From Poriferisodalis sp965221195 (lineage in GTDB: Bacteria > Actinomycetota > Acidimicrobiia > Acidimicrobiales > Poriferisodalaceae): a DNA stretch of 64,000 bases. Both the position numbers and the translations under genes were made by a program. The DNA lies in contig OZ244864.1 of assembly GCA_965221195.1 (NCBI GenBank), positions 868,001 to 932,000 on the forward strand. Reading direction: 5' to 3'. Positions 35,395-44,386 of the stretch are shown here, one piece after another; the stretch's first letter is position 1, and every line of letters begins with the position of its first letter. The notes under the pieces were generated by a model. That model ran no database searches, was not told the origin of the DNA, and saw only the letters and a program-made list of their open reading frames with translations.

Positions 35395-37346
35395 TTGTAG
35401 CTCCGCTGAGTTAACGCCACTTCTTCAAACACCAAGTCTTCGGTGTGACGAGTCTGAACCGTGTCGCAATCGCGCCATTCCCAAGCGGCAACATGCGCGA
35501 AGTTTTCGTCGTCGCGCTGCGCCTCGCCTTCAGGTGTCTGATGCTCGGCCCGAAAATGCCCCCCGCAGCTTTCCTCTCGCACAAGCGCGTCATGGGCCAT
35601 CAGCTTCGACAGCTCAAAGAAATCTGCAACCCGACCTGCTTTTTCAAGGCTGGAGTTCAAGCTCGTACCCGACCCCGGCACTCGCAGATCAGCCCAGAAC
35701 TCGGCCTCGAGCGCCGGGATCTCCGACAAGGCCTTCTCCAAACCGGTAGCGGTGCGCTCCATACCGATGTAATCCCACACGATCTTGCCGAGTTCGCGCC
35801 AGAACCAGTCAGCCGAGCGAGTGCCGCCGATAGACAAGAACCTCTGCGTGGCCGCTTCAACCTCGGCGACGGCTTGTACACACACAGGATCATCAGTCGG
35901 CACCGACGGTTCGCCGAGCCGGGCAGCCAAATCGTCGCCGATCGTGTACGGCAGCACGAAATACCCGTCAGCCAGTCCCTGCATCAGCGCTGAGGCACCC
36001 AGCCTGTTGGCGCCGTGGTCAGAGAAGTTGGCCTCACCAATCGCATAGCAGCCCGGCACGGTGGTCATCAGGTTGTAATCAACCCACAGCCCGCCCATCG
36101 TGTAATGCGTAGCCGGGTAGATGCGCATCGGGCCTTCATAGGGATTCTCACCGGTGATGCGCTCGTACATATCGAAGAGGTTGCCGTACTTCGCGGCGAC
36201 GGCATCTTTGCCGTCACGTTCGATGGCTTCGGAGAAGTCGAGGTACACACCGTTGCGCAGCGGCCCCACCCCCTTGCCTTGATCTACGACCGTCTTGGCG
36301 TTTCGGCTAGCGACATCACGGGGCACCAAGTTCCCAAACGCCGGGTACTTGCGCTCCAAGAAATAGTCGCGTTCCGACTCCGGAATCTGACTGGGCACAC
36401 GCACATCGTCGAAATGGTCGGGCACCCAAATGCGTCCGTCGTTTCGCAGTGATTCAGACATCAGCGTCAGCTTCGACTGGAACTCGTCGCCGGCGGGAAT
36501 GCAGGTGGGGTGGATCTGCGTGTAGCAGGCGTTGGCGAAGAACGCCCCACGCCGATGTGCCCGCCAAGCCGCCGTGACATTGCATGCCATGGCGTTGGTG
36601 GACAAGTAATAGACGTTGCCGTAACCACCGGTAGCGAGCACCACCGCATGGCCGGTATGCGCAGCAACTTCGCCGGAGATCAGGTCGCGTGTGACGATAC
36701 CGCAGGCGCGACCGTCCTTGATGACCAAGTCGAGCATTTCGGTGCGGGTGTGCAACTCGACGCTGCCGGCAGCTATCTGCTTTGCGAGCGCTTGATAGGC
36801 GCCCAGCAACAGCTGCTGACCGGTCTGACCGCGGGCGTAGAAGGTACGGCTCACCTGCGCGCCGCCGAACGATCGGTTGTCGAGGAGACCACCGTACTCG
36901 CGAGCGAACGGCACGCCTTGGGCGGCGCACTGGTCGATGATGTTCAGCGACACCTCAGCGAGGCGGTACACGTTGGACTCGCGGCTGCGGTAATCGCCGC
37001 CCTTGACCGTGTCGTAGAAGAGTCGGTGAATCGAATCGCCGTCGTTGGTGTAGTTCTTAGCGGCGTTGATGCCGCCTTGGGCTGCGATTGAGTGCGCCCT
37101 GCGGGGCGAGTCGTGGAAGGTGAAGACTTTCACTCGGTAACCCAGCTCCGACAACGAAGCCGCCGCTGAAGCACCCGCTAGCCCGGTGCCCACCACGATG
37201 ATCTCAAAGCGGCGCTTGTTGTTTGGGTTGACCAGCCTCATGGAGAACTTGTGGTTCTGCCAACGGTCAGCCATTGGCCCTTCGGGCACGCGCGAGTTGA
37301 GCACGCCAGCCGTAGCGCCGTTGGGGTTGCCGTGTGAGTCAGTCAT
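35391..37346 (-). CDS. sdhA: Succinate dehydrogenase/fumarate reductase flavoprotein subunit
   Basis: The 651-residue catalytic subunit oxidises succinate to fumarate. The dinucleotide-binding motif is VVGTGLAGASAAASL and the FAD-attachment His lies in RRAHSIAAQGGINAAKNY. Active-site segments include the HPTCIPAGDEF region and THYTMGGLWVD. The MGGLWVDYNLMTTVPGCYAI region and the length fit the non-classical (b558-type) group whose membrane anchor is one polypeptide. The ATG at 37346 has no good ribosome site; an ATG at 37274 (MADRWQNHKF) is a possible later start. A 69-bp tandem repeat separates it from sdhC, so transcription or translation coupling with sdhC may be affected. Confidence 0.96.
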   Translation of the reverse strand: MTDSHGNPNGATAGVLNSRVPEGPMADRWQNHKFSMRLVNPNNKRRFEIIVVGTGLAGASAAASLSELGYRVKVFTFHDSPRRAHSIAAQGGINAAKNYTNDGDSIHRLFYDTVKGGDYRSRESNVYRLAEVSLNIIDQCAAQGVPFAREYGGLLDNRSFGGAQVSRTFYARGQTGQQLLLGAYQALAKQIAAGSVELHTRTEMLDLVIKDGRACGIVTRDLISGEVAAHTGHAVVLATGGYGNVYYLSTNAMACNVTAAWRAHRRGAFFANACYTQIHPTCIPAGDEFQSKLTLMSESLRNDGRIWVPDHFDDVRVPSQIPESERDYFLERKYPAFGNLVPRDVASRNAKTVVDQGKGVGPLRNGVYLDFSEAIERDGKDAVAAKYGNLFDMYERITGENPYEGPMRIYPATHYTMGGLWVDYNLMTTVPGCYAIGEANFSDHGANRLGASALMQGLADGYFVLPYTIGDDLAARLGEPSVPTDDPVCVQAVAEVEAATQRFLSIGGTRSADWFWRELGKIVWDYIGMERTATGLEKALSEIPALEAEFWADLRVPGSGTSLNSSLEKAGRVADFFELSKLMAHDALVREESCGGHFRAEHQTPEGEAQRDDENFAHVAAWEWRDCDTVQTRHTEDLVFEEVALTQRSYK

Positions 37347-37356
37347 GTGTATTGCT

Positions 37357-37624
37357 CATGTCAGTGGTTTTTTGTGCGGTGTGGTGTTCATGTCAGTGGG
37401 TTTCCGCTGCTTCGTGGTGTTGGTTGTGGCCTGCGCAGCGCAGTGTGTTGTGGTGTTCATGTCAGTGGTTTTCCGCTGCTTCGTGGTGTTGGTTGTGGCC
37501 TGCGCAGCGCAGTGTGTTGTGTTGTTCATGTCAGTGGGTTTCCGCTGCTTCGTGGTGTTGGTTGTGGCCTGCGCAGCGCAGTGTGTTGTGGTGTTCATGT
37601 CAGTGGGTTTCCGCTGCTTCGGCC
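37357..37624. repeat. 69-bp minisatellite between sdhC and sdhA
   Basis: Three full units (37389-37457, 37458-37526, 37527-37595) plus partial copies at each end (37357-37388 and 37596-37624). Each starts CATGTCAGTGG. The last partial unit contains the sdhC stop codon and its final codons, so the array seems to derive from the sdhC 3' end. Because 69 is a multiple of three, a minus-strand frame (23-residue repeat with CAAQATTNTTKQRKPTDMN) stays open through it. Confidence 0.95.
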
Positions 37625-38439
37625 AGGCACTCCAATCCGGTGGTGTCGTTGACGGGACACTCTCGGTTGTCCTCATCCACCAGACCGGCCTGCACAAGCA
37701 CCGGGAACGACAAGTTGCCTACCAAGATCACCCCAGCGAACAGTGTGGCCAAGTTGCGACGCAGGCCGTTGTAGCGAGGGTTGTTCACGCCGAGCGTCTG
37801 GAACATGCTCCAAGTGCCGTGAAAGATGTGAATGGCCAGCGCCACGTTCGCCACGACATAGATGACAGCCACCGGGATTGACGACAGCGACTCAACCACG
37901 TTGTGGTACGGATCGCCTCGCACGTAGTCATCGCCCAGCCACCATCCCCACGTTAGGTCGGCGAGGTGGAACAGCAAGTAGAGCCCGACCACAGGTCCCG
38001 TCCAGCGCATGGTGCGTGAGGCGTAATTTGCCGCGATGTAGTCGCGTTTGGATTCGTACTTTTTGGCACCGCTCACGAAGCCAGCCCGCTCCGACGCCTG
38101 TCGGCTGCGCTCTTTCAGCGTGTACGCCGAATGCAGATGTACCAAGAACATCGCAAGCAGTCCGACGCGCAGAATCCAAAGCACCAACGTACGAGGTACC
38201 AAGCCGCCAGCGAGATCGCGCAGTGTCTCGGCGTACTCGTAGAGCTGTGCCGGCCCCTCATAGATATGCAGATTGCCGATCATGTGGAAGATCACAAATC
38301 CCAGCAAGCCGACGCCGGTCCAAGCCATAACCCACTTGCGTCCGATGGCTGATTGGTAGATGTTGAGCGGGAACGGCAGCGGACGCTTGGACTTGAACAC
38401 AGTTGCAGACTCGGTGGCCTGCGTAGCTGTTGGCGCCAT
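37600..38439 (-). CDS. sdhC: Succinate dehydrogenase cytochrome b subunit (b558 family)
   Basis: A 279-residue membrane protein with five hydrophobic segments, including VMAWTGVGLLGFVIFHMIGN, VLWILRVGLLAMFLVHLHSA and VAVIYVVANVALAIHIFHGTW. The conserved His residues in FHMIGNLH, LVHLHSA, LFHLADL and AIHIFHG are heme b ligands in this family. It anchors SdhAB and passes electrons to quinone. The ATG at 38439 has GGAGGA about four bases upstream. The extreme C-terminus (ECLAEAAETH) lies in the tandem repeat, so the protein end could vary if the array changes. Confidence 0.93.
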   Translation of the reverse strand: MAPTATQATESATVFKSKRPLPFPLNIYQSAIGRKWVMAWTGVGLLGFVIFHMIGNLHIYEGPAQLYEYAETLRDLAGGLVPRTLVLWILRVGLLAMFLVHLHSAYTLKERSRQASERAGFVSGAKKYESKRDYIAANYASRTMRWTGPVVGLYLLFHLADLTWGWWLGDDYVRGDPYHNVVESLSSIPVAVIYVVANVALAIHIFHGTWSMFQTLGVNNPRYNGLRRNLATLFAGVILVGNLSFPVLVQAGLVDEDNRECPVNDTTGLECLAEAAETH

Positions 38440-38517
38440 GCGTTCCTCCTTCCGGCGGTGGGCCGACGCGTCCAAGTAGGGAACTGGACACACCAAGGTC
38501 GTACGGTACCGGCTGAG

Positions 38518-39897
38518 CTAGGCGTGAGGTCGGGTGGGGTCGGCTGCTGTCATGGCCCTGCGCAGAACGCGACGAACCCACGGGCCGCTCAGCAGGGTTG
38601 GCTTTGGTGGGTTGCGCAGTGGCGCGAGCCGCCAGCTCATCACGCTGGGATGATGACCGACGCGGTCAACTGCAGTAGCCGCAGCCCTGTTCGCGAGTGC
38701 CCGCAGGCCGCGCTCGGTACCGGCGTAGATGCTCGGGTCCAGCACAACCTGCTGGCACAGCAGGGTGCCTGTGGCATCGGCGTCTTCGTAGGTACTGCGT
38801 TCGGCCAAGTCGCGCTGCACCGTGGCTGCACCGTTTCTGCCGTCCCCGCAGGGTGTGTCGTTGACGTGAAGCTCACCGTTTCTTAGGGCCACGGTCCGGA
38901 GGCCGGTGAGGAATCGCACGGCATGGCTCGATTGTCCGTTGATCGAAACGTCGATGCCAACGCGGTACCGAGACTGATCGCCCATGCCGGCGGGCCACCA
39001 CAACGACGGTTGATCGACTGTTACCAGCCACTCCAGTTCGTTGCGACCGCGGGCCAGCACCCCTTCGACGAATGACCTTCCATTGACTGACTTGCCATTG
39101 CACGGGCGCTCTGGGTCAACTGCGGGGTCGCGCAGCGGGTTCTGGGACCGTCGGGCATCGGTTTCACCAGTGTCGGCTTCATCAAATGGCACCAACGTGG
39201 TGGTGACTTCGCCTTGGTGCGTACCGGCACTGTCCACGGTGGCGCTTATTCGCAGCACAGCTCGGTCGCGGTTGGCCTCAATGACCAACGCACGGACACG
39301 ACCGATGCGCGCAGGCCCGGTCTGTTCGATCTGCATCAGTGCGTCGCCCCTCTGGGTCGCTCGGACAGTTCCGTGCGCGGCTTCGACTGCTGTGAGATGG
39401 GTCGAACCACAGCGCAGAAGATGGGTTACCTCAAAGGCATGCTCCGCGTGTCGACCACGCAGGTCACCTAGATACGTGCCGTCAAGCCAGAGATGCCCGA
39501 GGTCGCACAACCCACTTGCAACCAACCACCAACGGGTATCCCCCCAGCGGGCATCACGGTGCGTTGCGCTGTCGGGGCTGACCCCTTCGACTGGCCCCCC
39601 TTCGACTGGCCTCCCTTCGGCTGGCCTCCCTTCGGCTGGCCTCCCTTCGGCTGGCCCCTCAGCGGACAGTTCCCCCTCAGCGGGCAGTTCGAATCGTCGC
39701 CGGTACAAAACGGCGTTCTCGCCGACTAAGTCGTCATCTAGCCACCACCGGCCGGGAGTCGAGGTTGCCTGCCAGCCCGACTCGTCAAGTCTGGGCTCTG
39801 CGAAGTTCCGCCACTCGCCGGGCCCCGCTGCCCGCACCAGCCAATCGCCTGCCAGCGCTTGGGTGTGCTCACCTTCCGCTGCCAATGCAAAATTCAT
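38518..39897 (-). CDS. GH2-like (beta-mannosidase/galactosidase-related) protein with incomplete catalytic domain
   Basis: The N-terminal domain reads like the galactose-binding sandwich of family 2 glycoside hydrolases: GDWLVRAAGPGEWRNFAEPR, VLYRRRFELP and LWLDGTYLGDLRGRHAEHAFEVTHLL. A later Ig-like part has LWWPAGMGDQSRYRVGIDV and RFLTGLRTVALRNGELHVND, which normally leads into the TIM barrel. Here the barrel is short (about 110 residues, with GHHPSVMSWRLAPL) and the catalytic Glu motifs are not seen. Thus it is probably non-catalytic or strongly diverged. A linker near residues 80-108 is built of 5-residue repeats (AEGRP/VEGGP). No signal peptide is evident. Confidence 0.6.
   Translation of the reverse strand: MNFALAAEGEHTQALAGDWLVRAAGPGEWRNFAEPRLDESGWQATSTPGRWWLDDDLVGENAVLYRRRFELPAEGELSAEGPAEGRPAEGRPAEGRPVEGGPVEGVSPDSATHRDARWGDTRWWLVASGLCDLGHLWLDGTYLGDLRGRHAEHAFEVTHLLRCGSTHLTAVEAAHGTVRATQRGDALMQIEQTGPARIGRVRALVIEANRDRAVLRISATVDSAGTHQGEVTTTLVPFDEADTGETDARRSQNPLRDPAVDPERPCNGKSVNGRSFVEGVLARGRNELEWLVTVDQPSLWWPAGMGDQSRYRVGIDVSINGQSSHAVRFLTGLRTVALRNGELHVNDTPCGDGRNGAATVQRDLAERSTYEDADATGTLLCQQVVLDPSIYAGTERGLRALANRAAATAVDRVGHHPSVMSWRLAPLRNPPKPTLLSGPWVRRVLRRAMTAADPTRPHA
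39582..39656. repeat. 15-bp in-frame tandem repeat inside the GH2-like gene
   Basis: Five units (39582, 39597, 39612, 39627, 39642), two of one variant followed by three of another, encoding VEGGP/AEGRP-type pentapeptides on the minus strand. Confidence 0.9.
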
Positions 39898-39946
39898 TGT
39901 TCAAAATTCATTGTTCAAAAATCATTGCGTAAAAATCATTGTGCAA
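39891..39946. repeat. 14-bp A+T-rich tandem repeat in a divergent promoter region
   Basis: Four units of 14 bp (39891, 39905, 39919, 39933); the first two are identical (AATTCATTGTTCAA). The first unit holds the start codon of the GH2-like gene. The array is in the 90-base spacer to the divergent AAA ATPase gene, so unit number could affect both promoters. Confidence 0.9.
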
Positions 39947-39988
39947 CCTGCCTGCGTCAACGCATTCGCCGCAACTAGGTTGCCCGCC

Positions 39989-41428
39989 ATGACCCAACCC
40001 ACCACGCTCGGCGAACTGCGCTCTACCGGCTGGGTCTCCCGGCCGGTCAAAGAAGAGATGCGTGTCAATGCCGCCAAAGCGGTTGCGTCCGGCGAGCCGC
40101 TGATCGAAAGCGTGCAGGGCTATGAGAACACCGTGCTGCCCCAGCTTGAGAACGCTGTGCTGGCTGGTCACGATGTGGTCTTCTTGGGCGAACGGGGCCA
40201 AGCCAAAACTCGCATGATCCGCTCGCTGGTACATCTGCTTGACGAATGGATGCCCTACATCGAAGGTTCGGAGATATTCGACGACCCCTACCACCCGGTG
40301 TCCCGCCTAGCTCGCGATCTCGTCGCATCCCACGGCGAGGAAACCCCCATCGCGTGGGCGCACCGAAGCGTGCGCTACGGCGAGAAACTGGCCACCCCAG
40401 ACACCTCCATCGCCGACTTGATCGGTGAGGTCGATCCGATCAAGGTGGCCGAAGGCAGGTACCTCTCCGACGAACTGACCGTGCACTATGGATTGGTGCC
40501 GCGCACCAACCGCGGCATCTTCGCTATCAATGAGTTGCCGGACTTGGCCGAGCGGATCCAAGTGGGCCTGCTCAACGTGCTCGAAGAAAGAGATGTGCAG
40601 ATTCGGGGGTACAAGATTCGCCTTCCGCTCGACGTGATGCTGGTGGCATCGGCAAACCCCGAGGACTACACCAACCGGGGCCGCATCATCACGCCGCTCA
40701 AGGACCGTTTCGGTGCTCAGATCCGCACGCATTATCCGCTCGACGTTGACACCGAGATGGACATCGCCGTTTCTGAGGCACGCCCGCTGGACCTGACCGA
40801 AGTGGGCGAAGGTGTCGTGGTGAACCTTCCAGATTTCATGGCAGAGATCGTGGCCACCTTCAGCCACGTTGCCCGTTCGAGCAGTCACGTCAACCAACGT
40901 TCGGGTGTGTCGGTACGCATGACGGTCACCAACACCGAGACGCTCATGGCTAATGCTGCCCGCCGGGCCTTACAGCGCGGCGAGCGTTACGTGGCACCTC
41001 GCGTCAGCGATCTTGAAGCGCTCATGAGTTCCACTGCGGGCAAGATTGAGATTGAGTCGCTCGAGGAAGGCCGCGACGGCAAGATCGTTGAGAACATGCT
41101 GCGTGCCGCTGTGCTCGAAGTGTTTAAGAACCGTTTCTCGCCCGACGAGCTGAGCGACGTGGTTGCCAGTTTCGGTGAGGGCAAGACGGTCCACACCGGC
41201 GACGATCTCGGCTCGGATGCCTACATGGATCTGCTCGCTGGCAATCAGGCGTTGGCTGTAGCTGCAGAATCGCTGGTGTCGGCTTCGGCCAACCCGCAAG
41301 CCGCCGAAGACACCGCCCCCGCAGTTCTGGCATCTGCTGTTGAACTCGTGCTTGAAGGCCTGCACCTATCCAAACGGCTCAACAAAGAGCATGTGGGTGC
41401 CCGCGCGACTTACCGCTCTCGCAACTGA
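39989..41428 (+). CDS. MoxR/magnesium chelatase-like AAA ATPase
   Basis: A 479-residue AAA+ ATPase: Walker A-like VVFLGERGQAKTRMIRSL, Walker B-like RGIFAINELPDL, sensor segment LPLDVMLVASANPEDYTNRG and an arginine-finger region TPLKDRFGAQIRTHYPL. This is the pattern of BchI/MoxR-type ATPases, which work as chaperones with von Willebrand A proteins. The adjacent downstream gene encodes just such a VWA protein. I place the start at the ATG at 39989, where the conserved sequence begins (MTQPTTLGELRSTGW). The frame is open far upstream, but that part is antisense to the GH2-like gene and contains its repeats. The client complex is unknown. Confidence 0.9.
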   Translation: MTQPTTLGELRSTGWVSRPVKEEMRVNAAKAVASGEPLIESVQGYENTVLPQLENAVLAGHDVVFLGERGQAKTRMIRSLVHLLDEWMPYIEGSEIFDDPYHPVSRLARDLVASHGEETPIAWAHRSVRYGEKLATPDTSIADLIGEVDPIKVAEGRYLSDELTVHYGLVPRTNRGIFAINELPDLAERIQVGLLNVLEERDVQIRGYKIRLPLDVMLVASANPEDYTNRGRIITPLKDRFGAQIRTHYPLDVDTEMDIAVSEARPLDLTEVGEGVVVNLPDFMAEIVATFSHVARSSSHVNQRSGVSVRMTVTNTETLMANAARRALQRGERYVAPRVSDLEALMSSTAGKIEIESLEEGRDGKIVENMLRAAVLEVFKNRFSPDELSDVVASFGEGKTVHTGDDLGSDAYMDLLAGNQALAVAAESLVSASANPQAAEDTAPAVLASAVELVLEGLHLSKRLNKEHVGARATYRSRN

Positions 41429-41499
41429 GTGAACGCTATGTGGCCAAGCAAGCCATTGCCGGATCGTCGTGCTGGGTTAGCTCCCGGTGCCCGCAGGCC

Positions 41500-43536
41500 A
41501 TGAAGATCCGGCGGCGTCGGACCCGCCGTGAGGGCACCCGATTCCGGTACTCCGCGTGGGACGGCACCCAGACCGGTTTCGATTTCGACGCAGACAGCTT
41601 GTTCGCTGAGATGACCGACGACCTGATCTATCACGGCGATCTCAACGCCGCGCTGCGACGCCTTATGCAACAGGGTTTCACCGACGCCGACGGCAACCAT
41701 CTTGAGGGATTACGAGAGATGATCGAGCGGTTGCAAGATCGCCGCCGCCAGATGCTTGATCAGTTCGATCTCGGCGGCGTGTACGACGACATTGCCCGCG
41801 AGCTCGATGAGATCACCGACACGGAGCGGGAAGCACTCGAAGAGTTCGCGCAAGACGCTGCAGCGAGCGGTGACGAGCGGCGGGGTGAGATCGCCCAGTC
41901 CACTGCAACCGACCGCAACCTCCAGCTCGACATGCTGCCCCCCGACCTAGCGGGGAAGATGCGAGGCCTGCAGAGTTACGACTTTGTCTCACCGGAGGCT
42001 CGCGAGCAGTTCCATGAACTGCTTGAGCGTCTGCGTCGAGAAGTCGCGCAGAGCTACTTCGATCAGATGTCCGGGGCTATGGGCAACATGTCGCCTCCCG
42101 AACTTGCTCGCGCCAAGGACATGATGGCCGAACTCAACGCGATGCTCGCCCAAAGGCAAAATGGCGAGGAGCCCGATTTCGACGGCTTCATGGATCGTTA
42201 CGGCGACTTTTTCCCCGAGAACCCTCAGACACTCGACGAACTGCTTGAGATCATGGCGAAGCGGATGGCAGCCATGGCGTCGATGCTGAACTCAATGACT
42301 CCCGCTCAGCGTCAGCAGTTAGCCGATCTCGCAGCTCAGTTCATGGACGACCTCGACCTGCAGTGGCAGTCCCAGCAGCTTGCTCAGCACCTCCAGCAGG
42401 CATTTCCCGACATGGGTTGGGACCGCAGCTACCAATTCGGTGGCGACGATCCGCTGTCGATGTCCCAAGCGGCTGATGTGCTGAGCCAGCTCGGTGACCT
42501 TGACGCTCTGTCGGAGATGCTGCAAGGCGCCGTCAGCCCCTCTGCGCTGGCTGAAGTGGATCCTGAGCGGGTGCGTGAGCTGCTGGGCAGCCAATCTGCT
42601 GAGGCGCTGGAACGGCTCAGTGAGCTGGCCCGCATGTTGGAAGAGTCGGGTCTAGCGCAGCACACCGAGGGCCGCTTGGAGCTCACACCGAGGGCGTTGC
42701 GGCGAATCGGGCAGAACGCGCTCGGCGAGCTGTTCAAACGGCTGATGGGCGACAAGATCGGCAGCCACCAGGTGCCCAAGACAGGCATCGGTCACGAATT
42801 CGCGTATGAGACCAAGCCGTACGAGTTCGGCGACACCTTCAACCTCAACATTGAGCGCACCGTGCGTAACGCGGTGACCCGCCAAGGTTCGGGCACGCCC
42901 GTGCAGCTCACCGGGGAAGATTTCGAGATCGAGCGGGCCGAGTTGACATCGCGTGCATCCACTGTGCTGATGCTGGACCTGTCGCTGTCGATGCCGATGC
43001 GAGACAACTTCTTGCCTGCCAAGAAAGTCACACTGGCGCTGCATTCGCTGATCTCAACGCAGTTCCCGCGCGATTACTTAGGCATTGTCGGCTTTGCCGA
43101 ATCAGCCTTTGAGCTGACTGCCACGCAGCTACCTGAGGTTTCTTGGGATTTCGCCTACGGCACCAACATGGCGCACGGTTTTCTGATTGCCCGGCGGCTG
43201 CTGGCCCGCCAGACAGGCTCCAAGCAGATCATCATGATCACCGACGGCGAACCCACCGCTCACCTCGGCCCCGGGGGACGTCCGTTTTTTGCTTACCCGC
43301 CGGCGCGCGAAACCATTGAGGCCACGCTGACGGAAGTGGCGCGGGCAACCCGCCAAGACATCCGTATCAATGTCTTCATGCTGGATCCCAACAGCTACTT
43401 GCGAGCATTCGTCGAGAAGATGACCGAGATGAACGGCGGGCGGGCCTTCTTCACCAGCCCGCACAATCTGGGCGACTACGTGCTGGTCGACTTTCTTGAG
43501 CACCGCCGCCGTTTGATCACTGGCGGCCGACTTTGA
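41500..43536 (+). CDS. VWA domain-containing protein, partner of the MoxR-like ATPase
   Basis: A large protein with a C-terminal von Willebrand factor A domain. The metal-ion-dependent adhesion site is seen in VLMLDLSLSMPMRDN (DxSxS) and the later MITDGEPTAH. The first about 450 residues are mostly alpha-helical, rich in Gln, Asp and Met (LNSMTPAQRQQLADLAAQFM). BchD/CoxE-like VWA proteins pair with AAA ATPases to insert metals or remodel complexes; here the ATPase gene is directly upstream, so they probably act together. The ATG at 41500 (MKIRRRRTRREG) gives a short lead to the conserved YSAWDGTQTGF; a GTG at 41440 is an alternative start. Confidence 0.88.
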   Translation: MKIRRRRTRREGTRFRYSAWDGTQTGFDFDADSLFAEMTDDLIYHGDLNAALRRLMQQGFTDADGNHLEGLREMIERLQDRRRQMLDQFDLGGVYDDIARELDEITDTEREALEEFAQDAAASGDERRGEIAQSTATDRNLQLDMLPPDLAGKMRGLQSYDFVSPEAREQFHELLERLRREVAQSYFDQMSGAMGNMSPPELARAKDMMAELNAMLAQRQNGEEPDFDGFMDRYGDFFPENPQTLDELLEIMAKRMAAMASMLNSMTPAQRQQLADLAAQFMDDLDLQWQSQQLAQHLQQAFPDMGWDRSYQFGGDDPLSMSQAADVLSQLGDLDALSEMLQGAVSPSALAEVDPERVRELLGSQSAEALERLSELARMLEESGLAQHTEGRLELTPRALRRIGQNALGELFKRLMGDKIGSHQVPKTGIGHEFAYETKPYEFGDTFNLNIERTVRNAVTRQGSGTPVQLTGEDFEIERAELTSRASTVLMLDLSLSMPMRDNFLPAKKVTLALHSLISTQFPRDYLGIVGFAESAFELTATQLPEVSWDFAYGTNMAHGFLIARRLLARQTGSKQIIMITDGEPTAHLGPGGRPFFAYPPARETIEATLTEVARATRQDIRINVFMLDPNSYLRAFVEKMTEMNGGRAFFTSPHNLGDYVLVDFLEHRRRLITGGRL

Positions 43537-43596
43537 TAGCCGACTCTGCCAGTCAGCTCTGCCAGCTTGGCGAATCTTCTCTAACCAGTCTTGCCC

Positions 43597-44304
43597 TCAA
43601 GCCACGGCGGCACCGGTTGGGCGCAGACCGTGCAGCACCATGTCGGCGAACTGTCGGGCCAGATCCTCTAAACGCAGCTCGCCGCTGGGCTGGTACCAGT
43701 TCGCACACGAGTTGATCCCTGAGATCATCAACCGAGCTAGGACTTGGGGGTTGGCATCGTTACGCAGCGAGCCGTCGGCTTGACCTTCCCCGAGCAATCC
43801 GACCCATAGGTCGGTGAAGCCGCGCAGGGCGCTTGCGAGCTGCTCGCGTGTGCGCGGCGGCGATTCGCTGTAGCAGCGGATGTTGGCCACGGTGAAATTG
43901 CTCTCGGCTACAACGCAGTTGACGTACGCCACGATGGCTTCGGCCAGCCGCTGCGAACCCGGTGCTTCGGGGCCGAGCGCAGCGAGTGCTGCGTCGATGG
44001 CATCGCAGGCATGATCGACACCAACCCTCAGCACTTCCTCAACAATCGCGTCCTTGGAATCGAAGTGGTAGTAAAGGCTGCCGGCCTGCATCTCGGCCGC
44101 CGCGGCGATGTCGGTGAGGGTTGTGGCCGCATAGCCACGACATGACAGCAGCCCGGCGGCGGCATCAAGGATGCGCACGCGGCTGCGGGCACCCTTGCTG
44201 GGTGGACGGTCGCTGCCACTGTTCTCGCTGGTGTCAACGCCACAAGCCTCATCGGGCGGACCCGACTCAGTTCGCGCGCCGAGAGCTGCATCGGTGCTGT
44301 TCAT
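43597..44304 (-). CDS. TetR family transcriptional regulator
   Basis: The DNA-binding segment RVRILDAAAGLLSCRGYAATTL followed by TDIAAAAEMQAGSLYYHFDSKDAI is a classical TetR helix-turn-helix, including the YYHF motif. The C-terminal part is an all-helical ligand/dimer domain without a recognisable subclass. The start is uncertain; ATG 44304 leaves about 40 residues before the HTH, and ATG 44343 would add 13 more. It is transcribed away from nhaA with fewer than 100 bases between them and may control it and/or itself. No operator palindrome is obvious. Confidence 0.88.
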   Translation of the reverse strand: MNSTDAALGARTESGPPDEACGVDTSENSGSDRPPSKGARSRVRILDAAAGLLSCRGYAATTLTDIAAAAEMQAGSLYYHFDSKDAIVEEVLRVGVDHACDAIDAALAALGPEAPGSQRLAEAIVAYVNCVVAESNFTVANIRCYSESPPRTREQLASALRGFTDLWVGLLGEGQADGSLRNDANPQVLARLMISGINSCANWYQPSGELRLEDLARQFADMVLHGLRPTGAAVA

Positions 44305-44386
44305 GCCGCACGGAAACTTAGTCTCCGACGGCTGGGCGAACATCGCCCGCTTCGCCTGAGCGACGGCCCGTATCCTGTTCGCCCGT

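Noticed and set aside
37357..37624. CRISPR array
   Set aside because: The 69-bp units are contiguous with no unique spacers, and no cas genes are present in the window.
39041..39988. 316-codon N-terminal extension of the MoxR-like ATPase
   Set aside because: Antisense to the GH2-like gene and its repeats; the conserved ATPase begins at 39989.
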